A DNA stretch of 64,000 nt from Cryptomeria japonica (taxonomy: Eukaryota > Streptophyta > Pinopsida > Cupressales > Cupressaceae): positions 336,469,302-336,533,301 of the forward strand of contig NC_081413.1 of NCBI RefSeq assembly GCF_030272615.1, given 5' to 3'. A program made the position numbers and the translations under genes. The notes under the pieces are model-generated. The model worked only from the letters and a program-made list of their open reading frames with translations, did not search any database and was not told the origin of the DNA. Within the stretch, counting starts at the first letter, position 1, and each line of letters opens with the position of its first letter. This document shows, piece after piece, positions 34,749-49,944 of the stretch.

Positions 34749-37700
34749 TGTAGTACCCCTACCGTAATCGATCTCTAACCTTGGTTTAATCTTGATTAGT
34801 TTATCGTGATATTATGATTATAATCAGATGTTGATTTTACGCATAGCTATTGATGTGGTTCTCACACTAGTTATATGCAGATTTTCAGTGTACCTATTTC
34901 GTGATTTTAGTATCGGATTAATGCTTTCATTAGATTTTATAAATGTATGCATGTATGATCGTTGGCTGCAGGAGATTTCAGGTACGAAGTCACATGAGTG
35001 CGAGGTTTGTCGTCACCTGGTTTTACAGGTTTGAGCATACCTTTTTAATCCCTAGAGTCGGATTAGGTGGTCGTAAGACCTTAGTCGGCCTTAGTTGTGC
35101 TCCAGTGAGCATCGCCAGTCGTCGTCGGTAATCCCTTCTTGCTTGGGTTTGCGAGTCGTCTGTTTGGTTGACCTTCTCGATTTGCGTGCATGGTGTGATT
35201 GGTTAATTTGATTAATTAGTCCTTAATAATTTTCTTTATTAAATATATGCGTTTGTGCATTGAGGATTAATGGATTTAAATTAATCAGGTATTCGTTATG
35301 CGATTTTCGTTGTTAATGAATTGCCTGTTTTAAATTTGGAGTAAGTTTGATTAAATGACTGTTTTCGAATATTTAATGCATTTTATATATGCTGATGAAA
35401 TGAAGTTTTGTACTTTATCGCAACAGAATTTTATTGAAATCTGTTGGATTATTATATTAGAAAGGTTAAATTTGTTTAATTGAGAAAATCGTCTTGAATT
35501 GATAAAGCAAGTTAAATTGTTAATAATTAGAAAAGGATTAATTTTATGAATTATTTGTAAATAAAAGATTTTATTCCAAAAATAGAAATTTGGAGTCAAC
35601 TCTTCCATATTACCCAAAAATTTGGGGAAATTGGAAGGGGATGGACATTTTTGGGGGAATTTTTAGATGGAAAGAAAATTGGGAATGATTTTGGAGGTTT
35701 TGGGAAGGAATGATGCTGGACTTGGCAGGATTGGGCTCTCCCTCAGCCATACCAGGATTGCGAATTAAGGTAGGATTCTGAATTTGTTTTTGAAAATCAA
35801 TTTGATTGTTCATTAAGAATTTGGCTGGAAATTTTAATGGAAATGGGTATTTTCCTCATTGCTGTTGGGTGTTTGTAACCCCTGTTTTGGAATGGATGAA
35901 TACCTTCAAGAATCTTGTTACCAAATCAAATTTCGTGGAAAATGGATTTCATTATAAACCGAAATTTATGAACAATTTCGTTGTTGTTTCAAAAGATGAA
36001 TGGGGGAGATTTTGAACTATGTTCTATATGTTTTTTTTTCAACGTTGTGTTTTAATTTATAGCGCTGTGTATATACCATTTTATACCCGTGTATTAATCC
36101 GTGAGCAATATTATCGTTTTTTTTTTGCTGTGCGTTGTCATTGTATGGGGCGGATCTGGGCGTTTATTTTATTTGTTTTGGACTGTGTTTTGGGGTTGGA
36201 GGCGGGGAGCGGAGCTCCCCCGCTCCTCCTCCCCTCCTCCCCCGCACGTCCACCGGTTCTCCGCTCGCACCCCCCACCCCTTACCTCCGCTCGCCTTCGC
36301 TGTAGCTTCGGCTGCGGCCCACAGCGGTGGCCGCAGGGGCCGCGGTGGCCGCAGGGCGCCGCGGCACCACCGTGGGCGCCGCCTGCGTAAGGTTACCCTG
36401 CGGCGAGGGTTAGGGCACGGCCCGCCCTCGCCCTAATTTTTTTTGCATGCGTTTTCCTTGTTAAACATAGTTTTTAAAATGTTTTTTTTTTAAAATGCAT
36501 TTTTTTTATCATTCAAGAAAAAAGCATATGTTATGTGAGGACTTTTGGATGTATGCTATTTTAATGTCGAATATTATAAAATGGGTTTTTGTTCCTTTAA
36601 TGTATGTTTTTCCCCATTCAAAAACAAAAAAAAAACAAAACATGTGATTATAATATTATTTTAATGATAAATTAATTAGTTCTTAAATCTGATTAAGGAG
36701 GCATAATAGTGGCAAATGCTAGTTGATATTGATTAATGTTATTATGGAGTTTATAGGCTATTTTCATTCAACTTCATTTCGTGACTTTGCCCCTTTTTAA
36801 TTAAGTTTTACAACTGTTATTTCGCAATGGATTATTGTTGTTTTGTTCTCATCATTTGAGTGATTGAAAGTAGTGAAATATTTATCGTTGGGCAGTGAAA
36901 ATTTAAACGATATGTTTTTTGATAACGATTATCTTCATTTGGACTTCTTTTTTTTATATTTATATTTCCATGATCCGTATGGTACATCTGGGCTTGAGAA
37001 ATAATACGAAACTGTAGAGGTTGGTTTTAGCCCAGTATGTTAATGACGTTCTATTGGAGATTAAATATCTTATTTTAATTGATTAATGATTGTCTGAATC
37101 TTAATAATATGAATTGGTTAAAACTCATTACGGCTTAGTTTGCCTGTTCGTTGTTTGAATTTTAACGAGTTAGAAAACCAAGAACGACTTATCCCTTGAT
37201 AAGGTAGATGAGTGTAAGTTGTTTTAGATCTTGTAGAAAACTTGATCGTCGTTTAATGATTAAATCAAATTGAGGAAATATTGTCTTTTCTGATTATTGC
37301 ATTGCGAGTTTAATTTCTGTATTCGCCTTTAATTATGAAATGGCATGTTCTGCTTTGTTTAGAAGGACCCTGTCGTATGGATGATTGGGCGTCCTTATTT
37401 CAGTCCTCGAATTTTGAGTTGAATATGGTATTGTGATGTTGTCTTAGTTGGTCATATCCTCTTCTGTGAGTCGTATTTGACCTGATGATTGTTTCTCCTT
37501 CTTGAACTCCGTTCGTCTGACCATATCTATTCCTTGGTTTTGAGTTCGTCTGAGTTTAGTCTAGTGTCGTATGGGAAAGTGGCTTTCGATTGGGGGCCGC
37601 GCCCAAAGTGGCTGCCGGGTAACCCGTCGAAAGTGAGTCTAATAAGTGATAACCTAAGTAGATTAGAAAATAATTTATAAATAAGATAATGTGCCTCACA

Positions 37701-38968
37701 CATGGGACGAGTGCTAGCACAGACTCGACATGCTGTGAGAAGGCCTGAAATGGCAAACCATCTTCCTTGTCTTCACGAGAGGATGTGTGGGTCCACACGA
37801 GGCTTGGATGGGCCGGAAGTTCGGATTAGGTTGCCAGGGTTACCAGTGTATGGGCCGGGATCTATGAAGACTTGCCATGGTATCCATACCAGGTTGTGTG
37901 ATGACACTTGTCCCTACGTTCGCTAGTGTGTTGTTGTTTGTCCTGTTTTGAGTACCTTTGTGAGTCGTCCTTTGTCGCTGCCCTTGTGAGTGTCGGTTTC
38001 ATGCTAGACCTTGGGTGGTGGTGGCTCAGTTTTATGGATGCTCTCTTGGACCTCTTGTATTAGTTTTGATTATGCTCAGCTGGATCCTGTTCCTTGTAAG
38101 GATCGTTTATGTATTTATTGACCGATGTGGTCGTTGTATATTGCTTATGTATCGCCTTGACGGCTGGATAGTACTTGGTGTAACCTCTTGTACTCTTAAC
38201 CTTATTATTTATCCGAGGGGGTCTTGCAGTTGAGCAGACCCGGAGATGTAGCCCATTAGGGGTGAACTCCGAGATCATTATGGTGTTATGTGATGCGTTC
38301 TTTTACGTCTCTTATTTCAGCTTTATCATGTATGATTAATTTATGTAAAATGGTTAAGTGGATAATGGAATTAACTCTAAATGCTTATATTCAGTTCTAT
38401 CTTGAATGCCATGTTAATCGAATGCATAATTGGTTGAGATGCGATTTATCGTAATGCATGTGTGAATTCGTCCTTTTAATGCAATAAGTTGGAATATGGA
38501 ATAATGTAACTTAGAGTAATGAATTATACTCAGTTGTTGTTGAGAAATTAAATATGCTTGGAAAGATCTCGTGTTATGATGAAATCCTAATGTATTAGAT
38601 TGTTAGATGTATAGTTTGTAATTTTAAATTGAAAAGCTTGAATGAGGTTGATGAATGGAACTTAATGGATGAATCTTTGTTATGATTTATATTTCCGTCC
38701 TTTGAAAGAAATTATCCTGTTATGAATTATCTCATTATTAAGATATTCAGCTTTTGGATTTATTGTGTGAGTTAAATGAATTTTGAAATTAAGTAATCTC
38801 GTTGGGAAACTCTTTAGGAGTTAGTTGAAGTCTTCCGCTATGTAATCTGAATCTTTGGTATCTTGTTGCATCTTATGTGTTGTAACTTTAAAAAAAAAAT
38901 AAAAATTATTGCACTCTATTCTTGTGTTATGGCTTTATCCCTTCGGGGTTTCCTGGCGGGGCATTACA
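34749..38968 (+). repeat. LARD 5' LTR (4220 bp)
   Basis: Starts TGTAGTACCCC and ends GGGGCATTACA (TGTA/TACA inverted ends). It contains a purine-rich leader (35630-35730) ending in AATTAAGGTAGG (about 35763-35774), a GC-rich island (36195-36435), and a block at 37565-37925 shared with LTR-C. Compared with the 3' LTR it is 9 bp longer. The net difference falls in the GC island, where this copy has an extra CCGCGGTGGCCGCAGGG-like unit and lacks a short insertion. ORFs such as 36019-36390 read through this island and are not genes. Confidence 0.93.
36195..36435 (+). repeat. GC-rich island in LARD 5' LTR
   Basis: About 240 bp of CpG-rich sequence in an otherwise AT-rich LTR, with repeated GGTGGCCGCAGGG and CGCCGC phrases. 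The paired copy in the 3' LTR is 44005-44239. Similar GC patches occur in LTR-E (56030-56300) and LTR-B (28020-28160), so the feature is shared by several LTR families. A promoter or structured-RNA role is speculation. Confidence 0.75.
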
Positions 38969-38970
38969 TT

Positions 38971-38982
38971 TGGTATCAGAGC
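38971..38982 (+). promoter_or_regulatory. Primer binding site (initiator Met tRNA), LARD
   Basis: TGGTATCAGAGC, complementary to the 3' end of plant initiator methionine tRNA and the most common plant LTR-element primer site. It starts two bases after the 5' LTR end (38968), where minus-strand cDNA synthesis would begin. Confidence 0.93.
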
Positions 38983-41900
38983 CCATGTTGCAACATTGGG
39001 ATCTCTGGTGTCGCGTGTGCCCTCTATTTGTGTGAGGTGTATCGACCTTATGCGTTTGCTTGCCCTCCTTTTGCATGTGAGTGATTGAGCAGACCTTAGC
39101 TGGTGGGTAACGTGTGTGTGTGTTCACACCTCGTTTTCGCCTTCTTGATGATGGTGTTTGAGTGTTTATATGTGCGAATTGTGTTTGTTTAAAGATTATG
39201 ATTTAGCTTAATGTTGTCCACTTGAAAGTCTAGTATGGCAATTATTGAATGCTTATTTTGTAGAAAATTAAATGATTATCACCATTCCTCTCTCTTCTGG
39301 AAATTAAAATGAATAGGATATGTGTAATTATCTTTGATTCGAGTTTTTCCTGTTTGCAAGAGAGAAAAGGGTGTGACTTCTTGAACCCTTGTATGAGCCT
39401 TATGTTGCTTATTTTTTTTAGATTATTAAAGGGCTATGGGTTTTAAAATTTAGTTGGGCGAATGGGAGAAAACTGTATGTGTGTGTTTAAAGAATTCTCC
39501 ATATGTGTTTTGTAGGAGTAGCATGATTAAATTCTACCTTAGTAAGGTGCATTGCTCTGCGAATAGTTGAATTATGTGATATTGCTTGGTTTGTAGAAGA
39601 AGTACTAAAAAGAGCATGTTATTGTAGCTTCGAGAAATTATTAATGTGTTCTCTGAAAGATTGATTTCTGTGTTTTCCGAAAGATTGTTTTTTGTGTTTC
39701 ATTTAACCAGTTGATTGAAGATTTGTTTTAGCAAATGCTCCATTGAACTCGCTTTTGGGTATATGTAATTACCTTAATGTGTTTAGAAAATGCGAATGGA
39801 AAGCTTGTTTGATGTGCGTGCATTAATATGTTTTATTTGGGTAATAGCTCTTTGCTTATCTTTGATCGTAATGTGATCTTTTCTAATCAGTTGCAAATTA
39901 TGACACGTGTCTATATTGTATTATTATAAGTGAGTGTTCTTATGAGGTCTTGCATTATCGAAAAGATTGCCTCTCTTGATCTCTGTTCTGTTTGGAAAAC
40001 TAGAACCTCCTGTTGCAACCATAATTATTGGAAATGTTTTGTGAGGCTGATTGTCATCCTTCTTAACGGTAGCGAAATGAAAACCGTGTAATTGAAATGA
40101 TAGGCTTATAGTGAGAAATTTAATATTATAGCGTGATCTTGATTGATCTTGTGTCTTTGTAGGAAACAGTTTGATTATCAAACTCTCTTTCCCTTCTCTT
40201 TGCCTAATCATGAGATTTTTTTTAGAAATGGTATTAAGAGTACATTGATTTTAAATAGAGTGTTTATAAAACATGTGAAATTGTTGTTTGCTTTTGGCTT
40301 CATAGTGATAGATGAAAGTCTTAAGCTTTAGAAATGAATTTGCTTAGCTAGTAATTTAATTATGAATGCTTAGTGAGATTCGAGAAAGTTATAGGAATGA
40401 TGTTAATTCCTTACATAATTGTGAATTGTTAATAATTTCAGTACTTGAATCTAGAGTAAATTCGATTCAGTTAATTGTATAGAAAGCATAATTGGAATCT
40501 TCCTTGTATAGATGTTAGCGTACTGAAAAGTACTCCCCATAAATGTGATTAAACCAGTGCTGGTGTAATTGTGTGTATTGTAAGAAACCAGTGCGTATTC
40601 TATGTGCCCATGGATTGGTGAAGTAATCAACCATGGAGAATATGTTGTTTATGAGTATGGGAAACCATACTGTTTATGTAATGTTGCTTATTTGTTCCCT
40701 ACTGAGTACCAAACCTCGGGTTGTGGGTAACTCGGTATGTTAAGGGGTAGTATTCGAAGCGACCGTTCCTTGAATAGTATGGATTGGCGTGCGAGTAATG
40801 TCGACGCGAAGCGACTTTAGCTTCTCTACTTCGAGGAATGATATAGTTGTACTACTAAACTGTATCAAGGTGTACTCAATACTTTCCCTTTGATGAACCT
40901 ATTTATAGGTTTATGTGTGTTAGCCTATTCTCTTCCTTATCTGAGCATTTTGTAATGGTGATTCTTGTATATCATGATGGTATTATTTGTAGGATCCTTT
41001 GCCTTGTCTTCATGAAAGGTAGGTTTATTCGCATGTGCTGCCAGTTAGTTTGTGTTGGTGGGCATGTGGGTGGACCAGAGTCATGTATACCTCTGACTTA
41101 CGGCGAGTCTCCTTCTAGATACGTCGCTATGCGGGATGTGGCTTGCGCGTGCTTTTTCCGCGAGGTGCACTACCATGCGGGATACGTCCATTGTGTGTTT
41201 TCTCCACTTGGGGTATTGCCATGCCACGTGATGACGTGATGCGGGGTGATGTCGAGGTGCACACCGCCATGCCATGTGGATAGTGTGACTATGTCGCACC
41301 ACATGATGAGCTACTGCAATAGCTAGTCAGTTGTTCCTTCCTTCCTCGTTGGTGGCTAGATGCTAGTCACACAGTGATGTTACGTGCAGTTGTGATATTC
41401 TTTATATTTCTTTGGGGATCAGCAATTTATTTTACTTTGACTTTGAAGGTTTAGCCACGATCTTGTGATCTTTTGCACTTTGATTTGGTGTTGAAATTCC
41501 GGATTATTTTCTTACCTTACTGTTGGAATTGAGGATTTATTATCTTTATTCATCTGTACTTTGGTGGCTAACCTGGTTTATCCTTATTGTTTTCGGATGC
41601 TGGTCTTGTGTTGCAATGTGAATTCCTCTCCAAGAACGTAGGAGACGGGCTTGGATGAGTGTATACGAGGAAGTAGACGCAAGGAACCTTGAGGATGGAG
41701 GTATGTGAGGCTGTGAAAGCAGCTAGTATCCACTACCTACCTATGAGTGGTGACTATCTCTTGGAGGCTAACCACCTTGCACAACAAGGGATATTCACAA
41801 AGGTCTTGTATGGAAGGTAGCGCCGCTATGGTGTACCTAGCACCATCAAGCCTTTGAGTGAGATATTGGATTCTTGTGATCATTTTGTTGTTCTGAGATC

Positions 41901-42547
41901 AGGCATTGAGATGCTGATCGTGCATGTTATCCTTGACCGAGCATTAGACATGCTCCCATGTGGCCTTTTCTGTTATGCATTCCAGTTATGTGGATGGTTA
42001 TTATTTGTATCATGGAGAAAATTGTGTTAACTTGTCACTATGTTATGGGACATAGTCATTGGAAAGGTTTTCTTATGCCTGGCAAGTGTAACCATTGAGT
42101 TATTTATGTTGCTCTTATTTCATGAAAGTTTATATGGTTGTAGAAATTGATATTTTGAGCTAGTTCTATGATTTAAGTCTATGAATTAGATGGATTGGTA
42201 AAGGAAATTGATCTTGATGGCATGTGTTCCTGTCATTTTGGGTTGATGATTATGGTAATTGTTGTTTACCTCTTAGTAATGTTTTAATTTGGTGCAATGA
42301 AAGGAAGGAATTTCCTGTTTCTCTGCTATGATTGTGGAAAATTCCTAGGATATCTTTAAGGAACGTATGTTTTAGATGTATCTTGCCAATGGATAATGGC
42401 GTTTGTAAAGGATTTTGCAATTATATTTCATTTATTTATGGAAAGATTTCTATGTGCAATTTGATCTTTGTTGAATGAGTTTCAGGGCTGATGCGTACGA
42501 CATGTTCTCCATCTAGCTTTACGACTTCCAGGAGTAAGTCGGAACCT

Positions 42548-42559
42548 AGGGGGGGAGAA
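42548..42559 (+). promoter_or_regulatory. Polypurine tract, LARD
   Basis: AGGGGGGGAGAA directly abuts the 3' LTR start (TGTAGTACCCC at 42560). This is the RNase H-resistant primer for plus-strand synthesis. The preceding text (CCAGGAGTAAGTCGGAACC) has the look of Ty3/gypsy sequence just upstream of the polypurine tract. Confidence 0.92.
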
Positions 42560-45500
42560 TGTAGTACCCCTACCGTAATCGATCTCTAACCTTGGTTTAA
42601 TCTTGATTAGTTTATCGTGATATTATGATTATAATCAGATGTTGATTTTACGCATAGCTATTGATGTGGTTCTCACACTAGTTATATGCAGATTTTCAGT
42701 GTACCTATTTCGTGATTTTAGTATCGGATTAATGCTTTCATTAGATTTTATAAATGTATGCATGTATGATCGTTGGCTGCAGGAGATTTCAGGTACGAAG
42801 TCGCATGAGTGCGAGGTTCGTCGTCACCTGGTTTTTCAGGTTTGAGCATACCTTTTTAATCCCTAGAGTCGGATTAGGTGGTCGTAAGACCTTAGTCGGC
42901 CTTAGTTGTGCTCCAGTGAGCATCGCCAATCATCGTCGGTAATCCCTTCTTGCTTGGGTTTGCGAGTCGTCTGTTTGGTTGACCTTCTCGGTTTGTGTGC
43001 ATGGTGTGATTGGTTAATTTGATTAATTAGTCCTTAATAATTTTCTTTATTAAATATATGCGTTTGTGCATTGAGGATTAATGGATTTAAATTAATCAGG
43101 TATTCGTTATGCGATTTTCGTTGTTAATGAATTGCCTGTTTTAAATTTGGAGTAAGTTTGATTAAATGACTGTTTTCGAATATTTAATGCATTTTATATA
43201 TGCTGATGAAATGAAGTTTTGTACTTTATCGCAACAGAATTTTATTGAAATCTGTTGGATTATTATATTAGAAAGGTTAAATTTGTTTAATTGAGAAAAT
43301 CGTCTTGAATTGATAAAGCAAGTTAAATTGTTAATAATTAGAAAAGGATTAATTTTATGAATTATTTGTAAATAAAAGATTTTATTCCAAAAATAGAAAT
43401 TTGGAGTCAACTCTTCCATATTACCCAAAAATTTGGGGAAATTGGAAGGGGATGGACATTTTTGGGGGAATTTTTAGATGGAAAGAAAATTGGGAATGAT
43501 TTTGGAGGTTTTGGGAAGGAATGATGCTGGACCTGGCAGGATTGGGCTCTCCCTCAGCCATACCAGGATTGCGAATTAAGGTAGGATTCTGAATTTGTTT
43601 TTGAAAATCAATTTGATTGTTCATTAAGAATTTGGCTGGAAATTTTAATGGAAATGGGTATTTTCCTCATTGTTGTTGGGTGTTTGTAACCCCTGTTTTG
43701 GAATGGATGAATACCTTCAAGAATCTTGTTACCAAATCAAATTTCGTGGAAAACGGATTTCATTATAAACCGAAATTTATGAACAATTTCGTTGTTGTTT
43801 CAAAAGATGAATGGGGGAGATTTTGAACTATGTTCTATATGTTTTTTTTTCAGCGTTGTGTTTTAATTTATAGCGCTGTGTATATACCATTTTATACCCG
43901 TGTATTAATCCGTGAGCAATATTATCGTTTTTTTTTTGCTGTGCGTTGTCATTGTATGGGGCGGATCTGGGCGTTTATTTTATTTGTTTTGGACTGTGTT
44001 TTGGGGTTGGAGGCGGGGAGCGGAGCTCCCCCGCTCCTCCTCCCCTCCTCCCCCGCACGTCCACCGGTTCTCCGCTCGCACCCCCCACCCCTTACCTTCG
44101 CTCGCCTTCGCTGTAGCTTCGGCTGCGGCCCACGGCGGTGGCCGCAGGGCGCCGCGGCACCTGCGGGCACCACCGTGGGCGCCGCCTGCGTAAGGTTACC
44201 CTGCGGCGAGGGTTAGGGCACGGCCCGCCCTCGCCCTAATTTTTTTTGCATGCGTTTTCCTTGTTAAACATAGTTTTTAAAATGTTTTTTTTTAAAATGC
44301 ATTTTTTTTATCATTCAAGAAAAAAGCATATGTTATGTGAGGACTTTTGGATGTATGCTATTTTAATGTCGAATATTATAAAATGGGTTTTTGTTCCTTT
44401 AATGTATGTTTTTCCCCATTCAAAAACAAAAAAAAACAAAAACATGTGATTATAATATTATTTTAATGATAAATTAATTAGTTCTTAAATCTGATTAAGG
44501 AGGCATAATAGTGGCAAATGCTAGTTGATATTGATTAATGTTATTATGGAGTTTATAGGCTATTGTCATTCAACTTCATTTCGTGACTTTGCCCCTTTTT
44601 AATTAAGTTTTACAACTGTTATTTCGCAATGGATTATTGTTGTTTTGTTCTCATCATTTGAGTGATTGAAAGTAGTGAAATATTTATCGTTGGGCAGTGA
44701 AAATTTAAACGATATGTTTTTTGATAACGATTATCTTCATTTGGACTTCTTTTTTTTATATTTATATTTCCATGATCCGTATGGTACATCTGGGCTTGAG
44801 AAATAATACGAAACTGTAGAGGTTGGTTTTAGCCCAGTATGTTAATGACGTTCTATTGGAGATTAAATATCTTATTTTAATTGATTAATGATTGTCTGAA
44901 TCTTAATAATATGAATTGGTTAAAACTCATTATGGCTTAGTTTGCCTGTTCGTTGTTTGAATTTTAACGAGTTAGAAAACCAAGAACGACTTATCCCTTG
45001 ATAAGGTAGATGACTGTAAGTTGTTTTAGATCTTGTAGAAAACTTGATCGTCGTTTAATGATTAAATCAAATTGAGGAAATATTGTCTTTTCTGATTTTT
45101 GCATTGCGAGTTTAATTTCTGTATTCGCCTTTAATTATGAAATGGCATGTTCTGCTTTGTTTAGAAGGACCCTGTCGTATGGATGATTGGGTGTCCTTAT
45201 TTCAGTCCTCGAATTTTGAGTTGACTATGGTATTGTGATGTTGTCTTAGTTGGTCATATCCTCTTCTGTGAGTCGTATTTGACCTGATGATTGTTTCTCC
45301 TTCTTGAACTCCGTTCGTCTGACCATATCTATTCCTTGGTTTTGAGTTCGTCTGAGTTTAGTCTAGTGTCGTATGGGAAAGTGGCTTTCAATTGGGGGCC
45401 GCGCCCAAAGTGGCTGCCGGGTAACCCGTCGAAAGTGAGTCTAATAAGTGATAACCTAAGTAGATTAGAAAATAATTTATAAATAAGATAATGTGCCTCA

Positions 45501-46770
45501 CACATGGGACGAGTGCTAGCACAGACTCGACATGCTGTGAGGAGGCCTGAAATGGCAAACCATCTTCCTTGTCTTCACGAGAGGATGTGTGGGTCCACAC
45601 GAGGCTTGGATGGGCCGGAAGTTCGGATTAGGTTGCCAGGGTTACTAGTGTATGGGCCGGGATCTATGAAGACTTGCCATGGTATCCATACCAGGTTGTG
45701 TGATGACACTTGTCCCTACGTTCACTAGTGTGTTGTTGTTTGTCCTGTTTTGAGTACCTTTGTGAGTCGTCCTTTGTCGCTGCCCTTGTGAGTGTCGGTT
45801 TCATGCTAGACCTTGGGTGGTGGTGGCTCAGTTTTATGGATGCTCTCTTGGACTTCTTGTATTAGTTTTGATTATGCTCAGCTGGATCCTGTTCCTTGTA
45901 AGGATCGTTTATGTATTTATTGACCGATGTGGTCATTGTATATTGCTTATGTATCGCCTTGACGGCTGGATAGTACTTGGTGTAACCTCTTGTACTCTTA
46001 ACCTTATTATTTATCCAAGGGGGTCTTGCAGTTGAGCAGACCCGGAGATGTAGCCCATTAGGGGTGAACTCCGAGATCATTATGGTGTTATGTGATGCGT
46101 TCTTTTACGTCTCTTATTTCAGCTTTATCATGTATGATTAATTTATGTAAAATGGTTAAGTGGATAATGGAATTAACTCTAAATGCTTATATTCAGTTCT
46201 ATCTTGAATGCCATGTTAATCGAATGCATAATTGGTTGAGATGCGATTTATCGTAATGCATGTGTGAATTCGTCCTTTTAATGCAATAAGTTGGAATATG
46301 GAATAATGTAACTTAGAGTAATGAATTATACTCAGTTGTTGTTGAGAAATTAAATATGCTTGGAAAGATCTCGTGTTATGATGAAATCCTAATGTATTAG
46401 ATTGTTAGATGTATAGTTTGTAATTTTAAATTGAAAAGCTTGAATGAGGTTGATGAATGGAACTTAATGGATGAATCTTTGTTATGATTTATATTTCCGT
46501 CCTTTGAAAGAAATTATCCTGTTATGAATTATCTCATTATTAAGATATTCAGCTTTTGGATTTATCGTGTGAGTTAAATGAATTTTGAAATTAAGTAATC
46601 TCGTTGGGAAACTCTTTAGGAGTTAGTTGAAGTCTTCCGCTATGTAATCTGAATCTTTGGTATCTTGTTGCATCTTATGTGTTGTAACTTTAAAAAAAAA
46701 TAAAAAATTATTGCACTCTATTCTTGTGTTATGGCTTTATCCGTTCGGGGTTTCCTGGTAGGGCATTACA
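42560..46770 (+). repeat. LARD 3' LTR (4211 bp)
   Basis: Near-identical partner of 34749-38968, offset 7811 bp on the left and 7802 bp after the GC island. It ends GGTAGGGCATTACA and is followed by the target duplication ACCTA. Differences from the 5' LTR are mainly C/T and G/A transitions, including several at CpG (for example 37592 G against 45394 A). Confidence 0.93.
44005..44239 (+). repeat. GC-rich island in LARD 3' LTR
   Basis: Counterpart of 36195-36435. This copy lacks one GGCCGCGGTGGCCGCA-type unit and carries an additional TGCGGGCAC, so the island changed length in both directions within one element's lifetime. Confidence 0.75.
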
Positions 46771-46775
46771 ACCTA

Positions 46776-46899
46776 TTTCAAACACAAACCTCAATAACAA
46801 CTCAAGTCAAGAGGACATCATAGCACACCATACACTTGACTAAGAGAACCAACCATAACCAAAGATCCCAGTGTTTGCAACATGAGCTCTGATACCAGA
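46776..46899 (-). mobile_element. Internal domain of element D, primer-site end
   Basis: Sequence between the right LARD duplication and LTR-D. Read on the minus strand it starts with the primer binding site and continues CATGTTGCAAACACTGGGATC, similar to the LARD internal start, so D and the LARD are related families. After the LARD the same domain resumes at 34748 and runs down to 32319. Confidence 0.75.
46886..46897 (-). promoter_or_regulatory. Primer binding site (initiator Met tRNA), element D
   Basis: GCTCTGATACCA on the + strand is TGGTATCAGAGC on the minus strand, two bases after the LTR-D end at 46900. It fixes the orientation of D as minus. Confidence 0.9.

Positions 46900-49944
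<3,045 letters not shown>

Larger units (their letters stand above)
38969..42559 (+). mobile_element. LARD internal domain, 3.6 kb, non-coding
   Basis: Runs from the primer binding site to the polypurine tract. The longest ORF (40913-41239, 108 codons) has no family resemblance and lies over a CpG-rich patch (41040-41330) with near-repeated phrases such as GAGGTGCAC and CCATGCGGGATACGTC/CCATGCCACGTG. There is also a short repeat of (C/T)GAAAGATTG near 39653-39687. Positions just after the primer site (CATGTTGCAACATTGGGATC) are similar to the same place in element D. In LARDs the internal RNA is thought to carry packaging and dimerisation signals; I infer the same here. Confidence 0.8.
34749..46770 (+). 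mobile_element. Complete LARD-type LTR retrotransposon without coding capacity
   Basis: A 12022-bp element with 4220-bp and 4211-bp LTRs, a 3591-bp internal domain, a primer binding site two bases after the 5' LTR, a polypurine tract just before the 3' LTR, and a perfect target duplication ACCTA (34744-34748 and 46771-46775). The internal domain has no gag, protease, reverse transcriptase or integrase. LTRs of 4-4.5 kb with a non-coding internal domain of about 3.5 kb match the LARD class described from grasses. By eye the LTRs differ at about 30-40 positions, mostly C/T or G/A, roughly 1%, so it is the youngest large insertion here. Mobilisation would need proteins from an autonomous relative (inference). 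Confidence 0.92.

Noticed and set aside
36019..36436. ORFs of 111-123 codons in the LARD LTR, duplicated at 43830-44216
   Set aside because: They run through the GC island in two frames at once, differ by indels between the LTR copies, and have no family signature. The duplication is simply the LTR pair.
40913..41302. 108-codon ORF in the LARD internal domain as a possible gag remnant
   Set aside because: No Gag or zinc-knuckle features; the Cys/His content reflects the CpG-rich DNA repeat.
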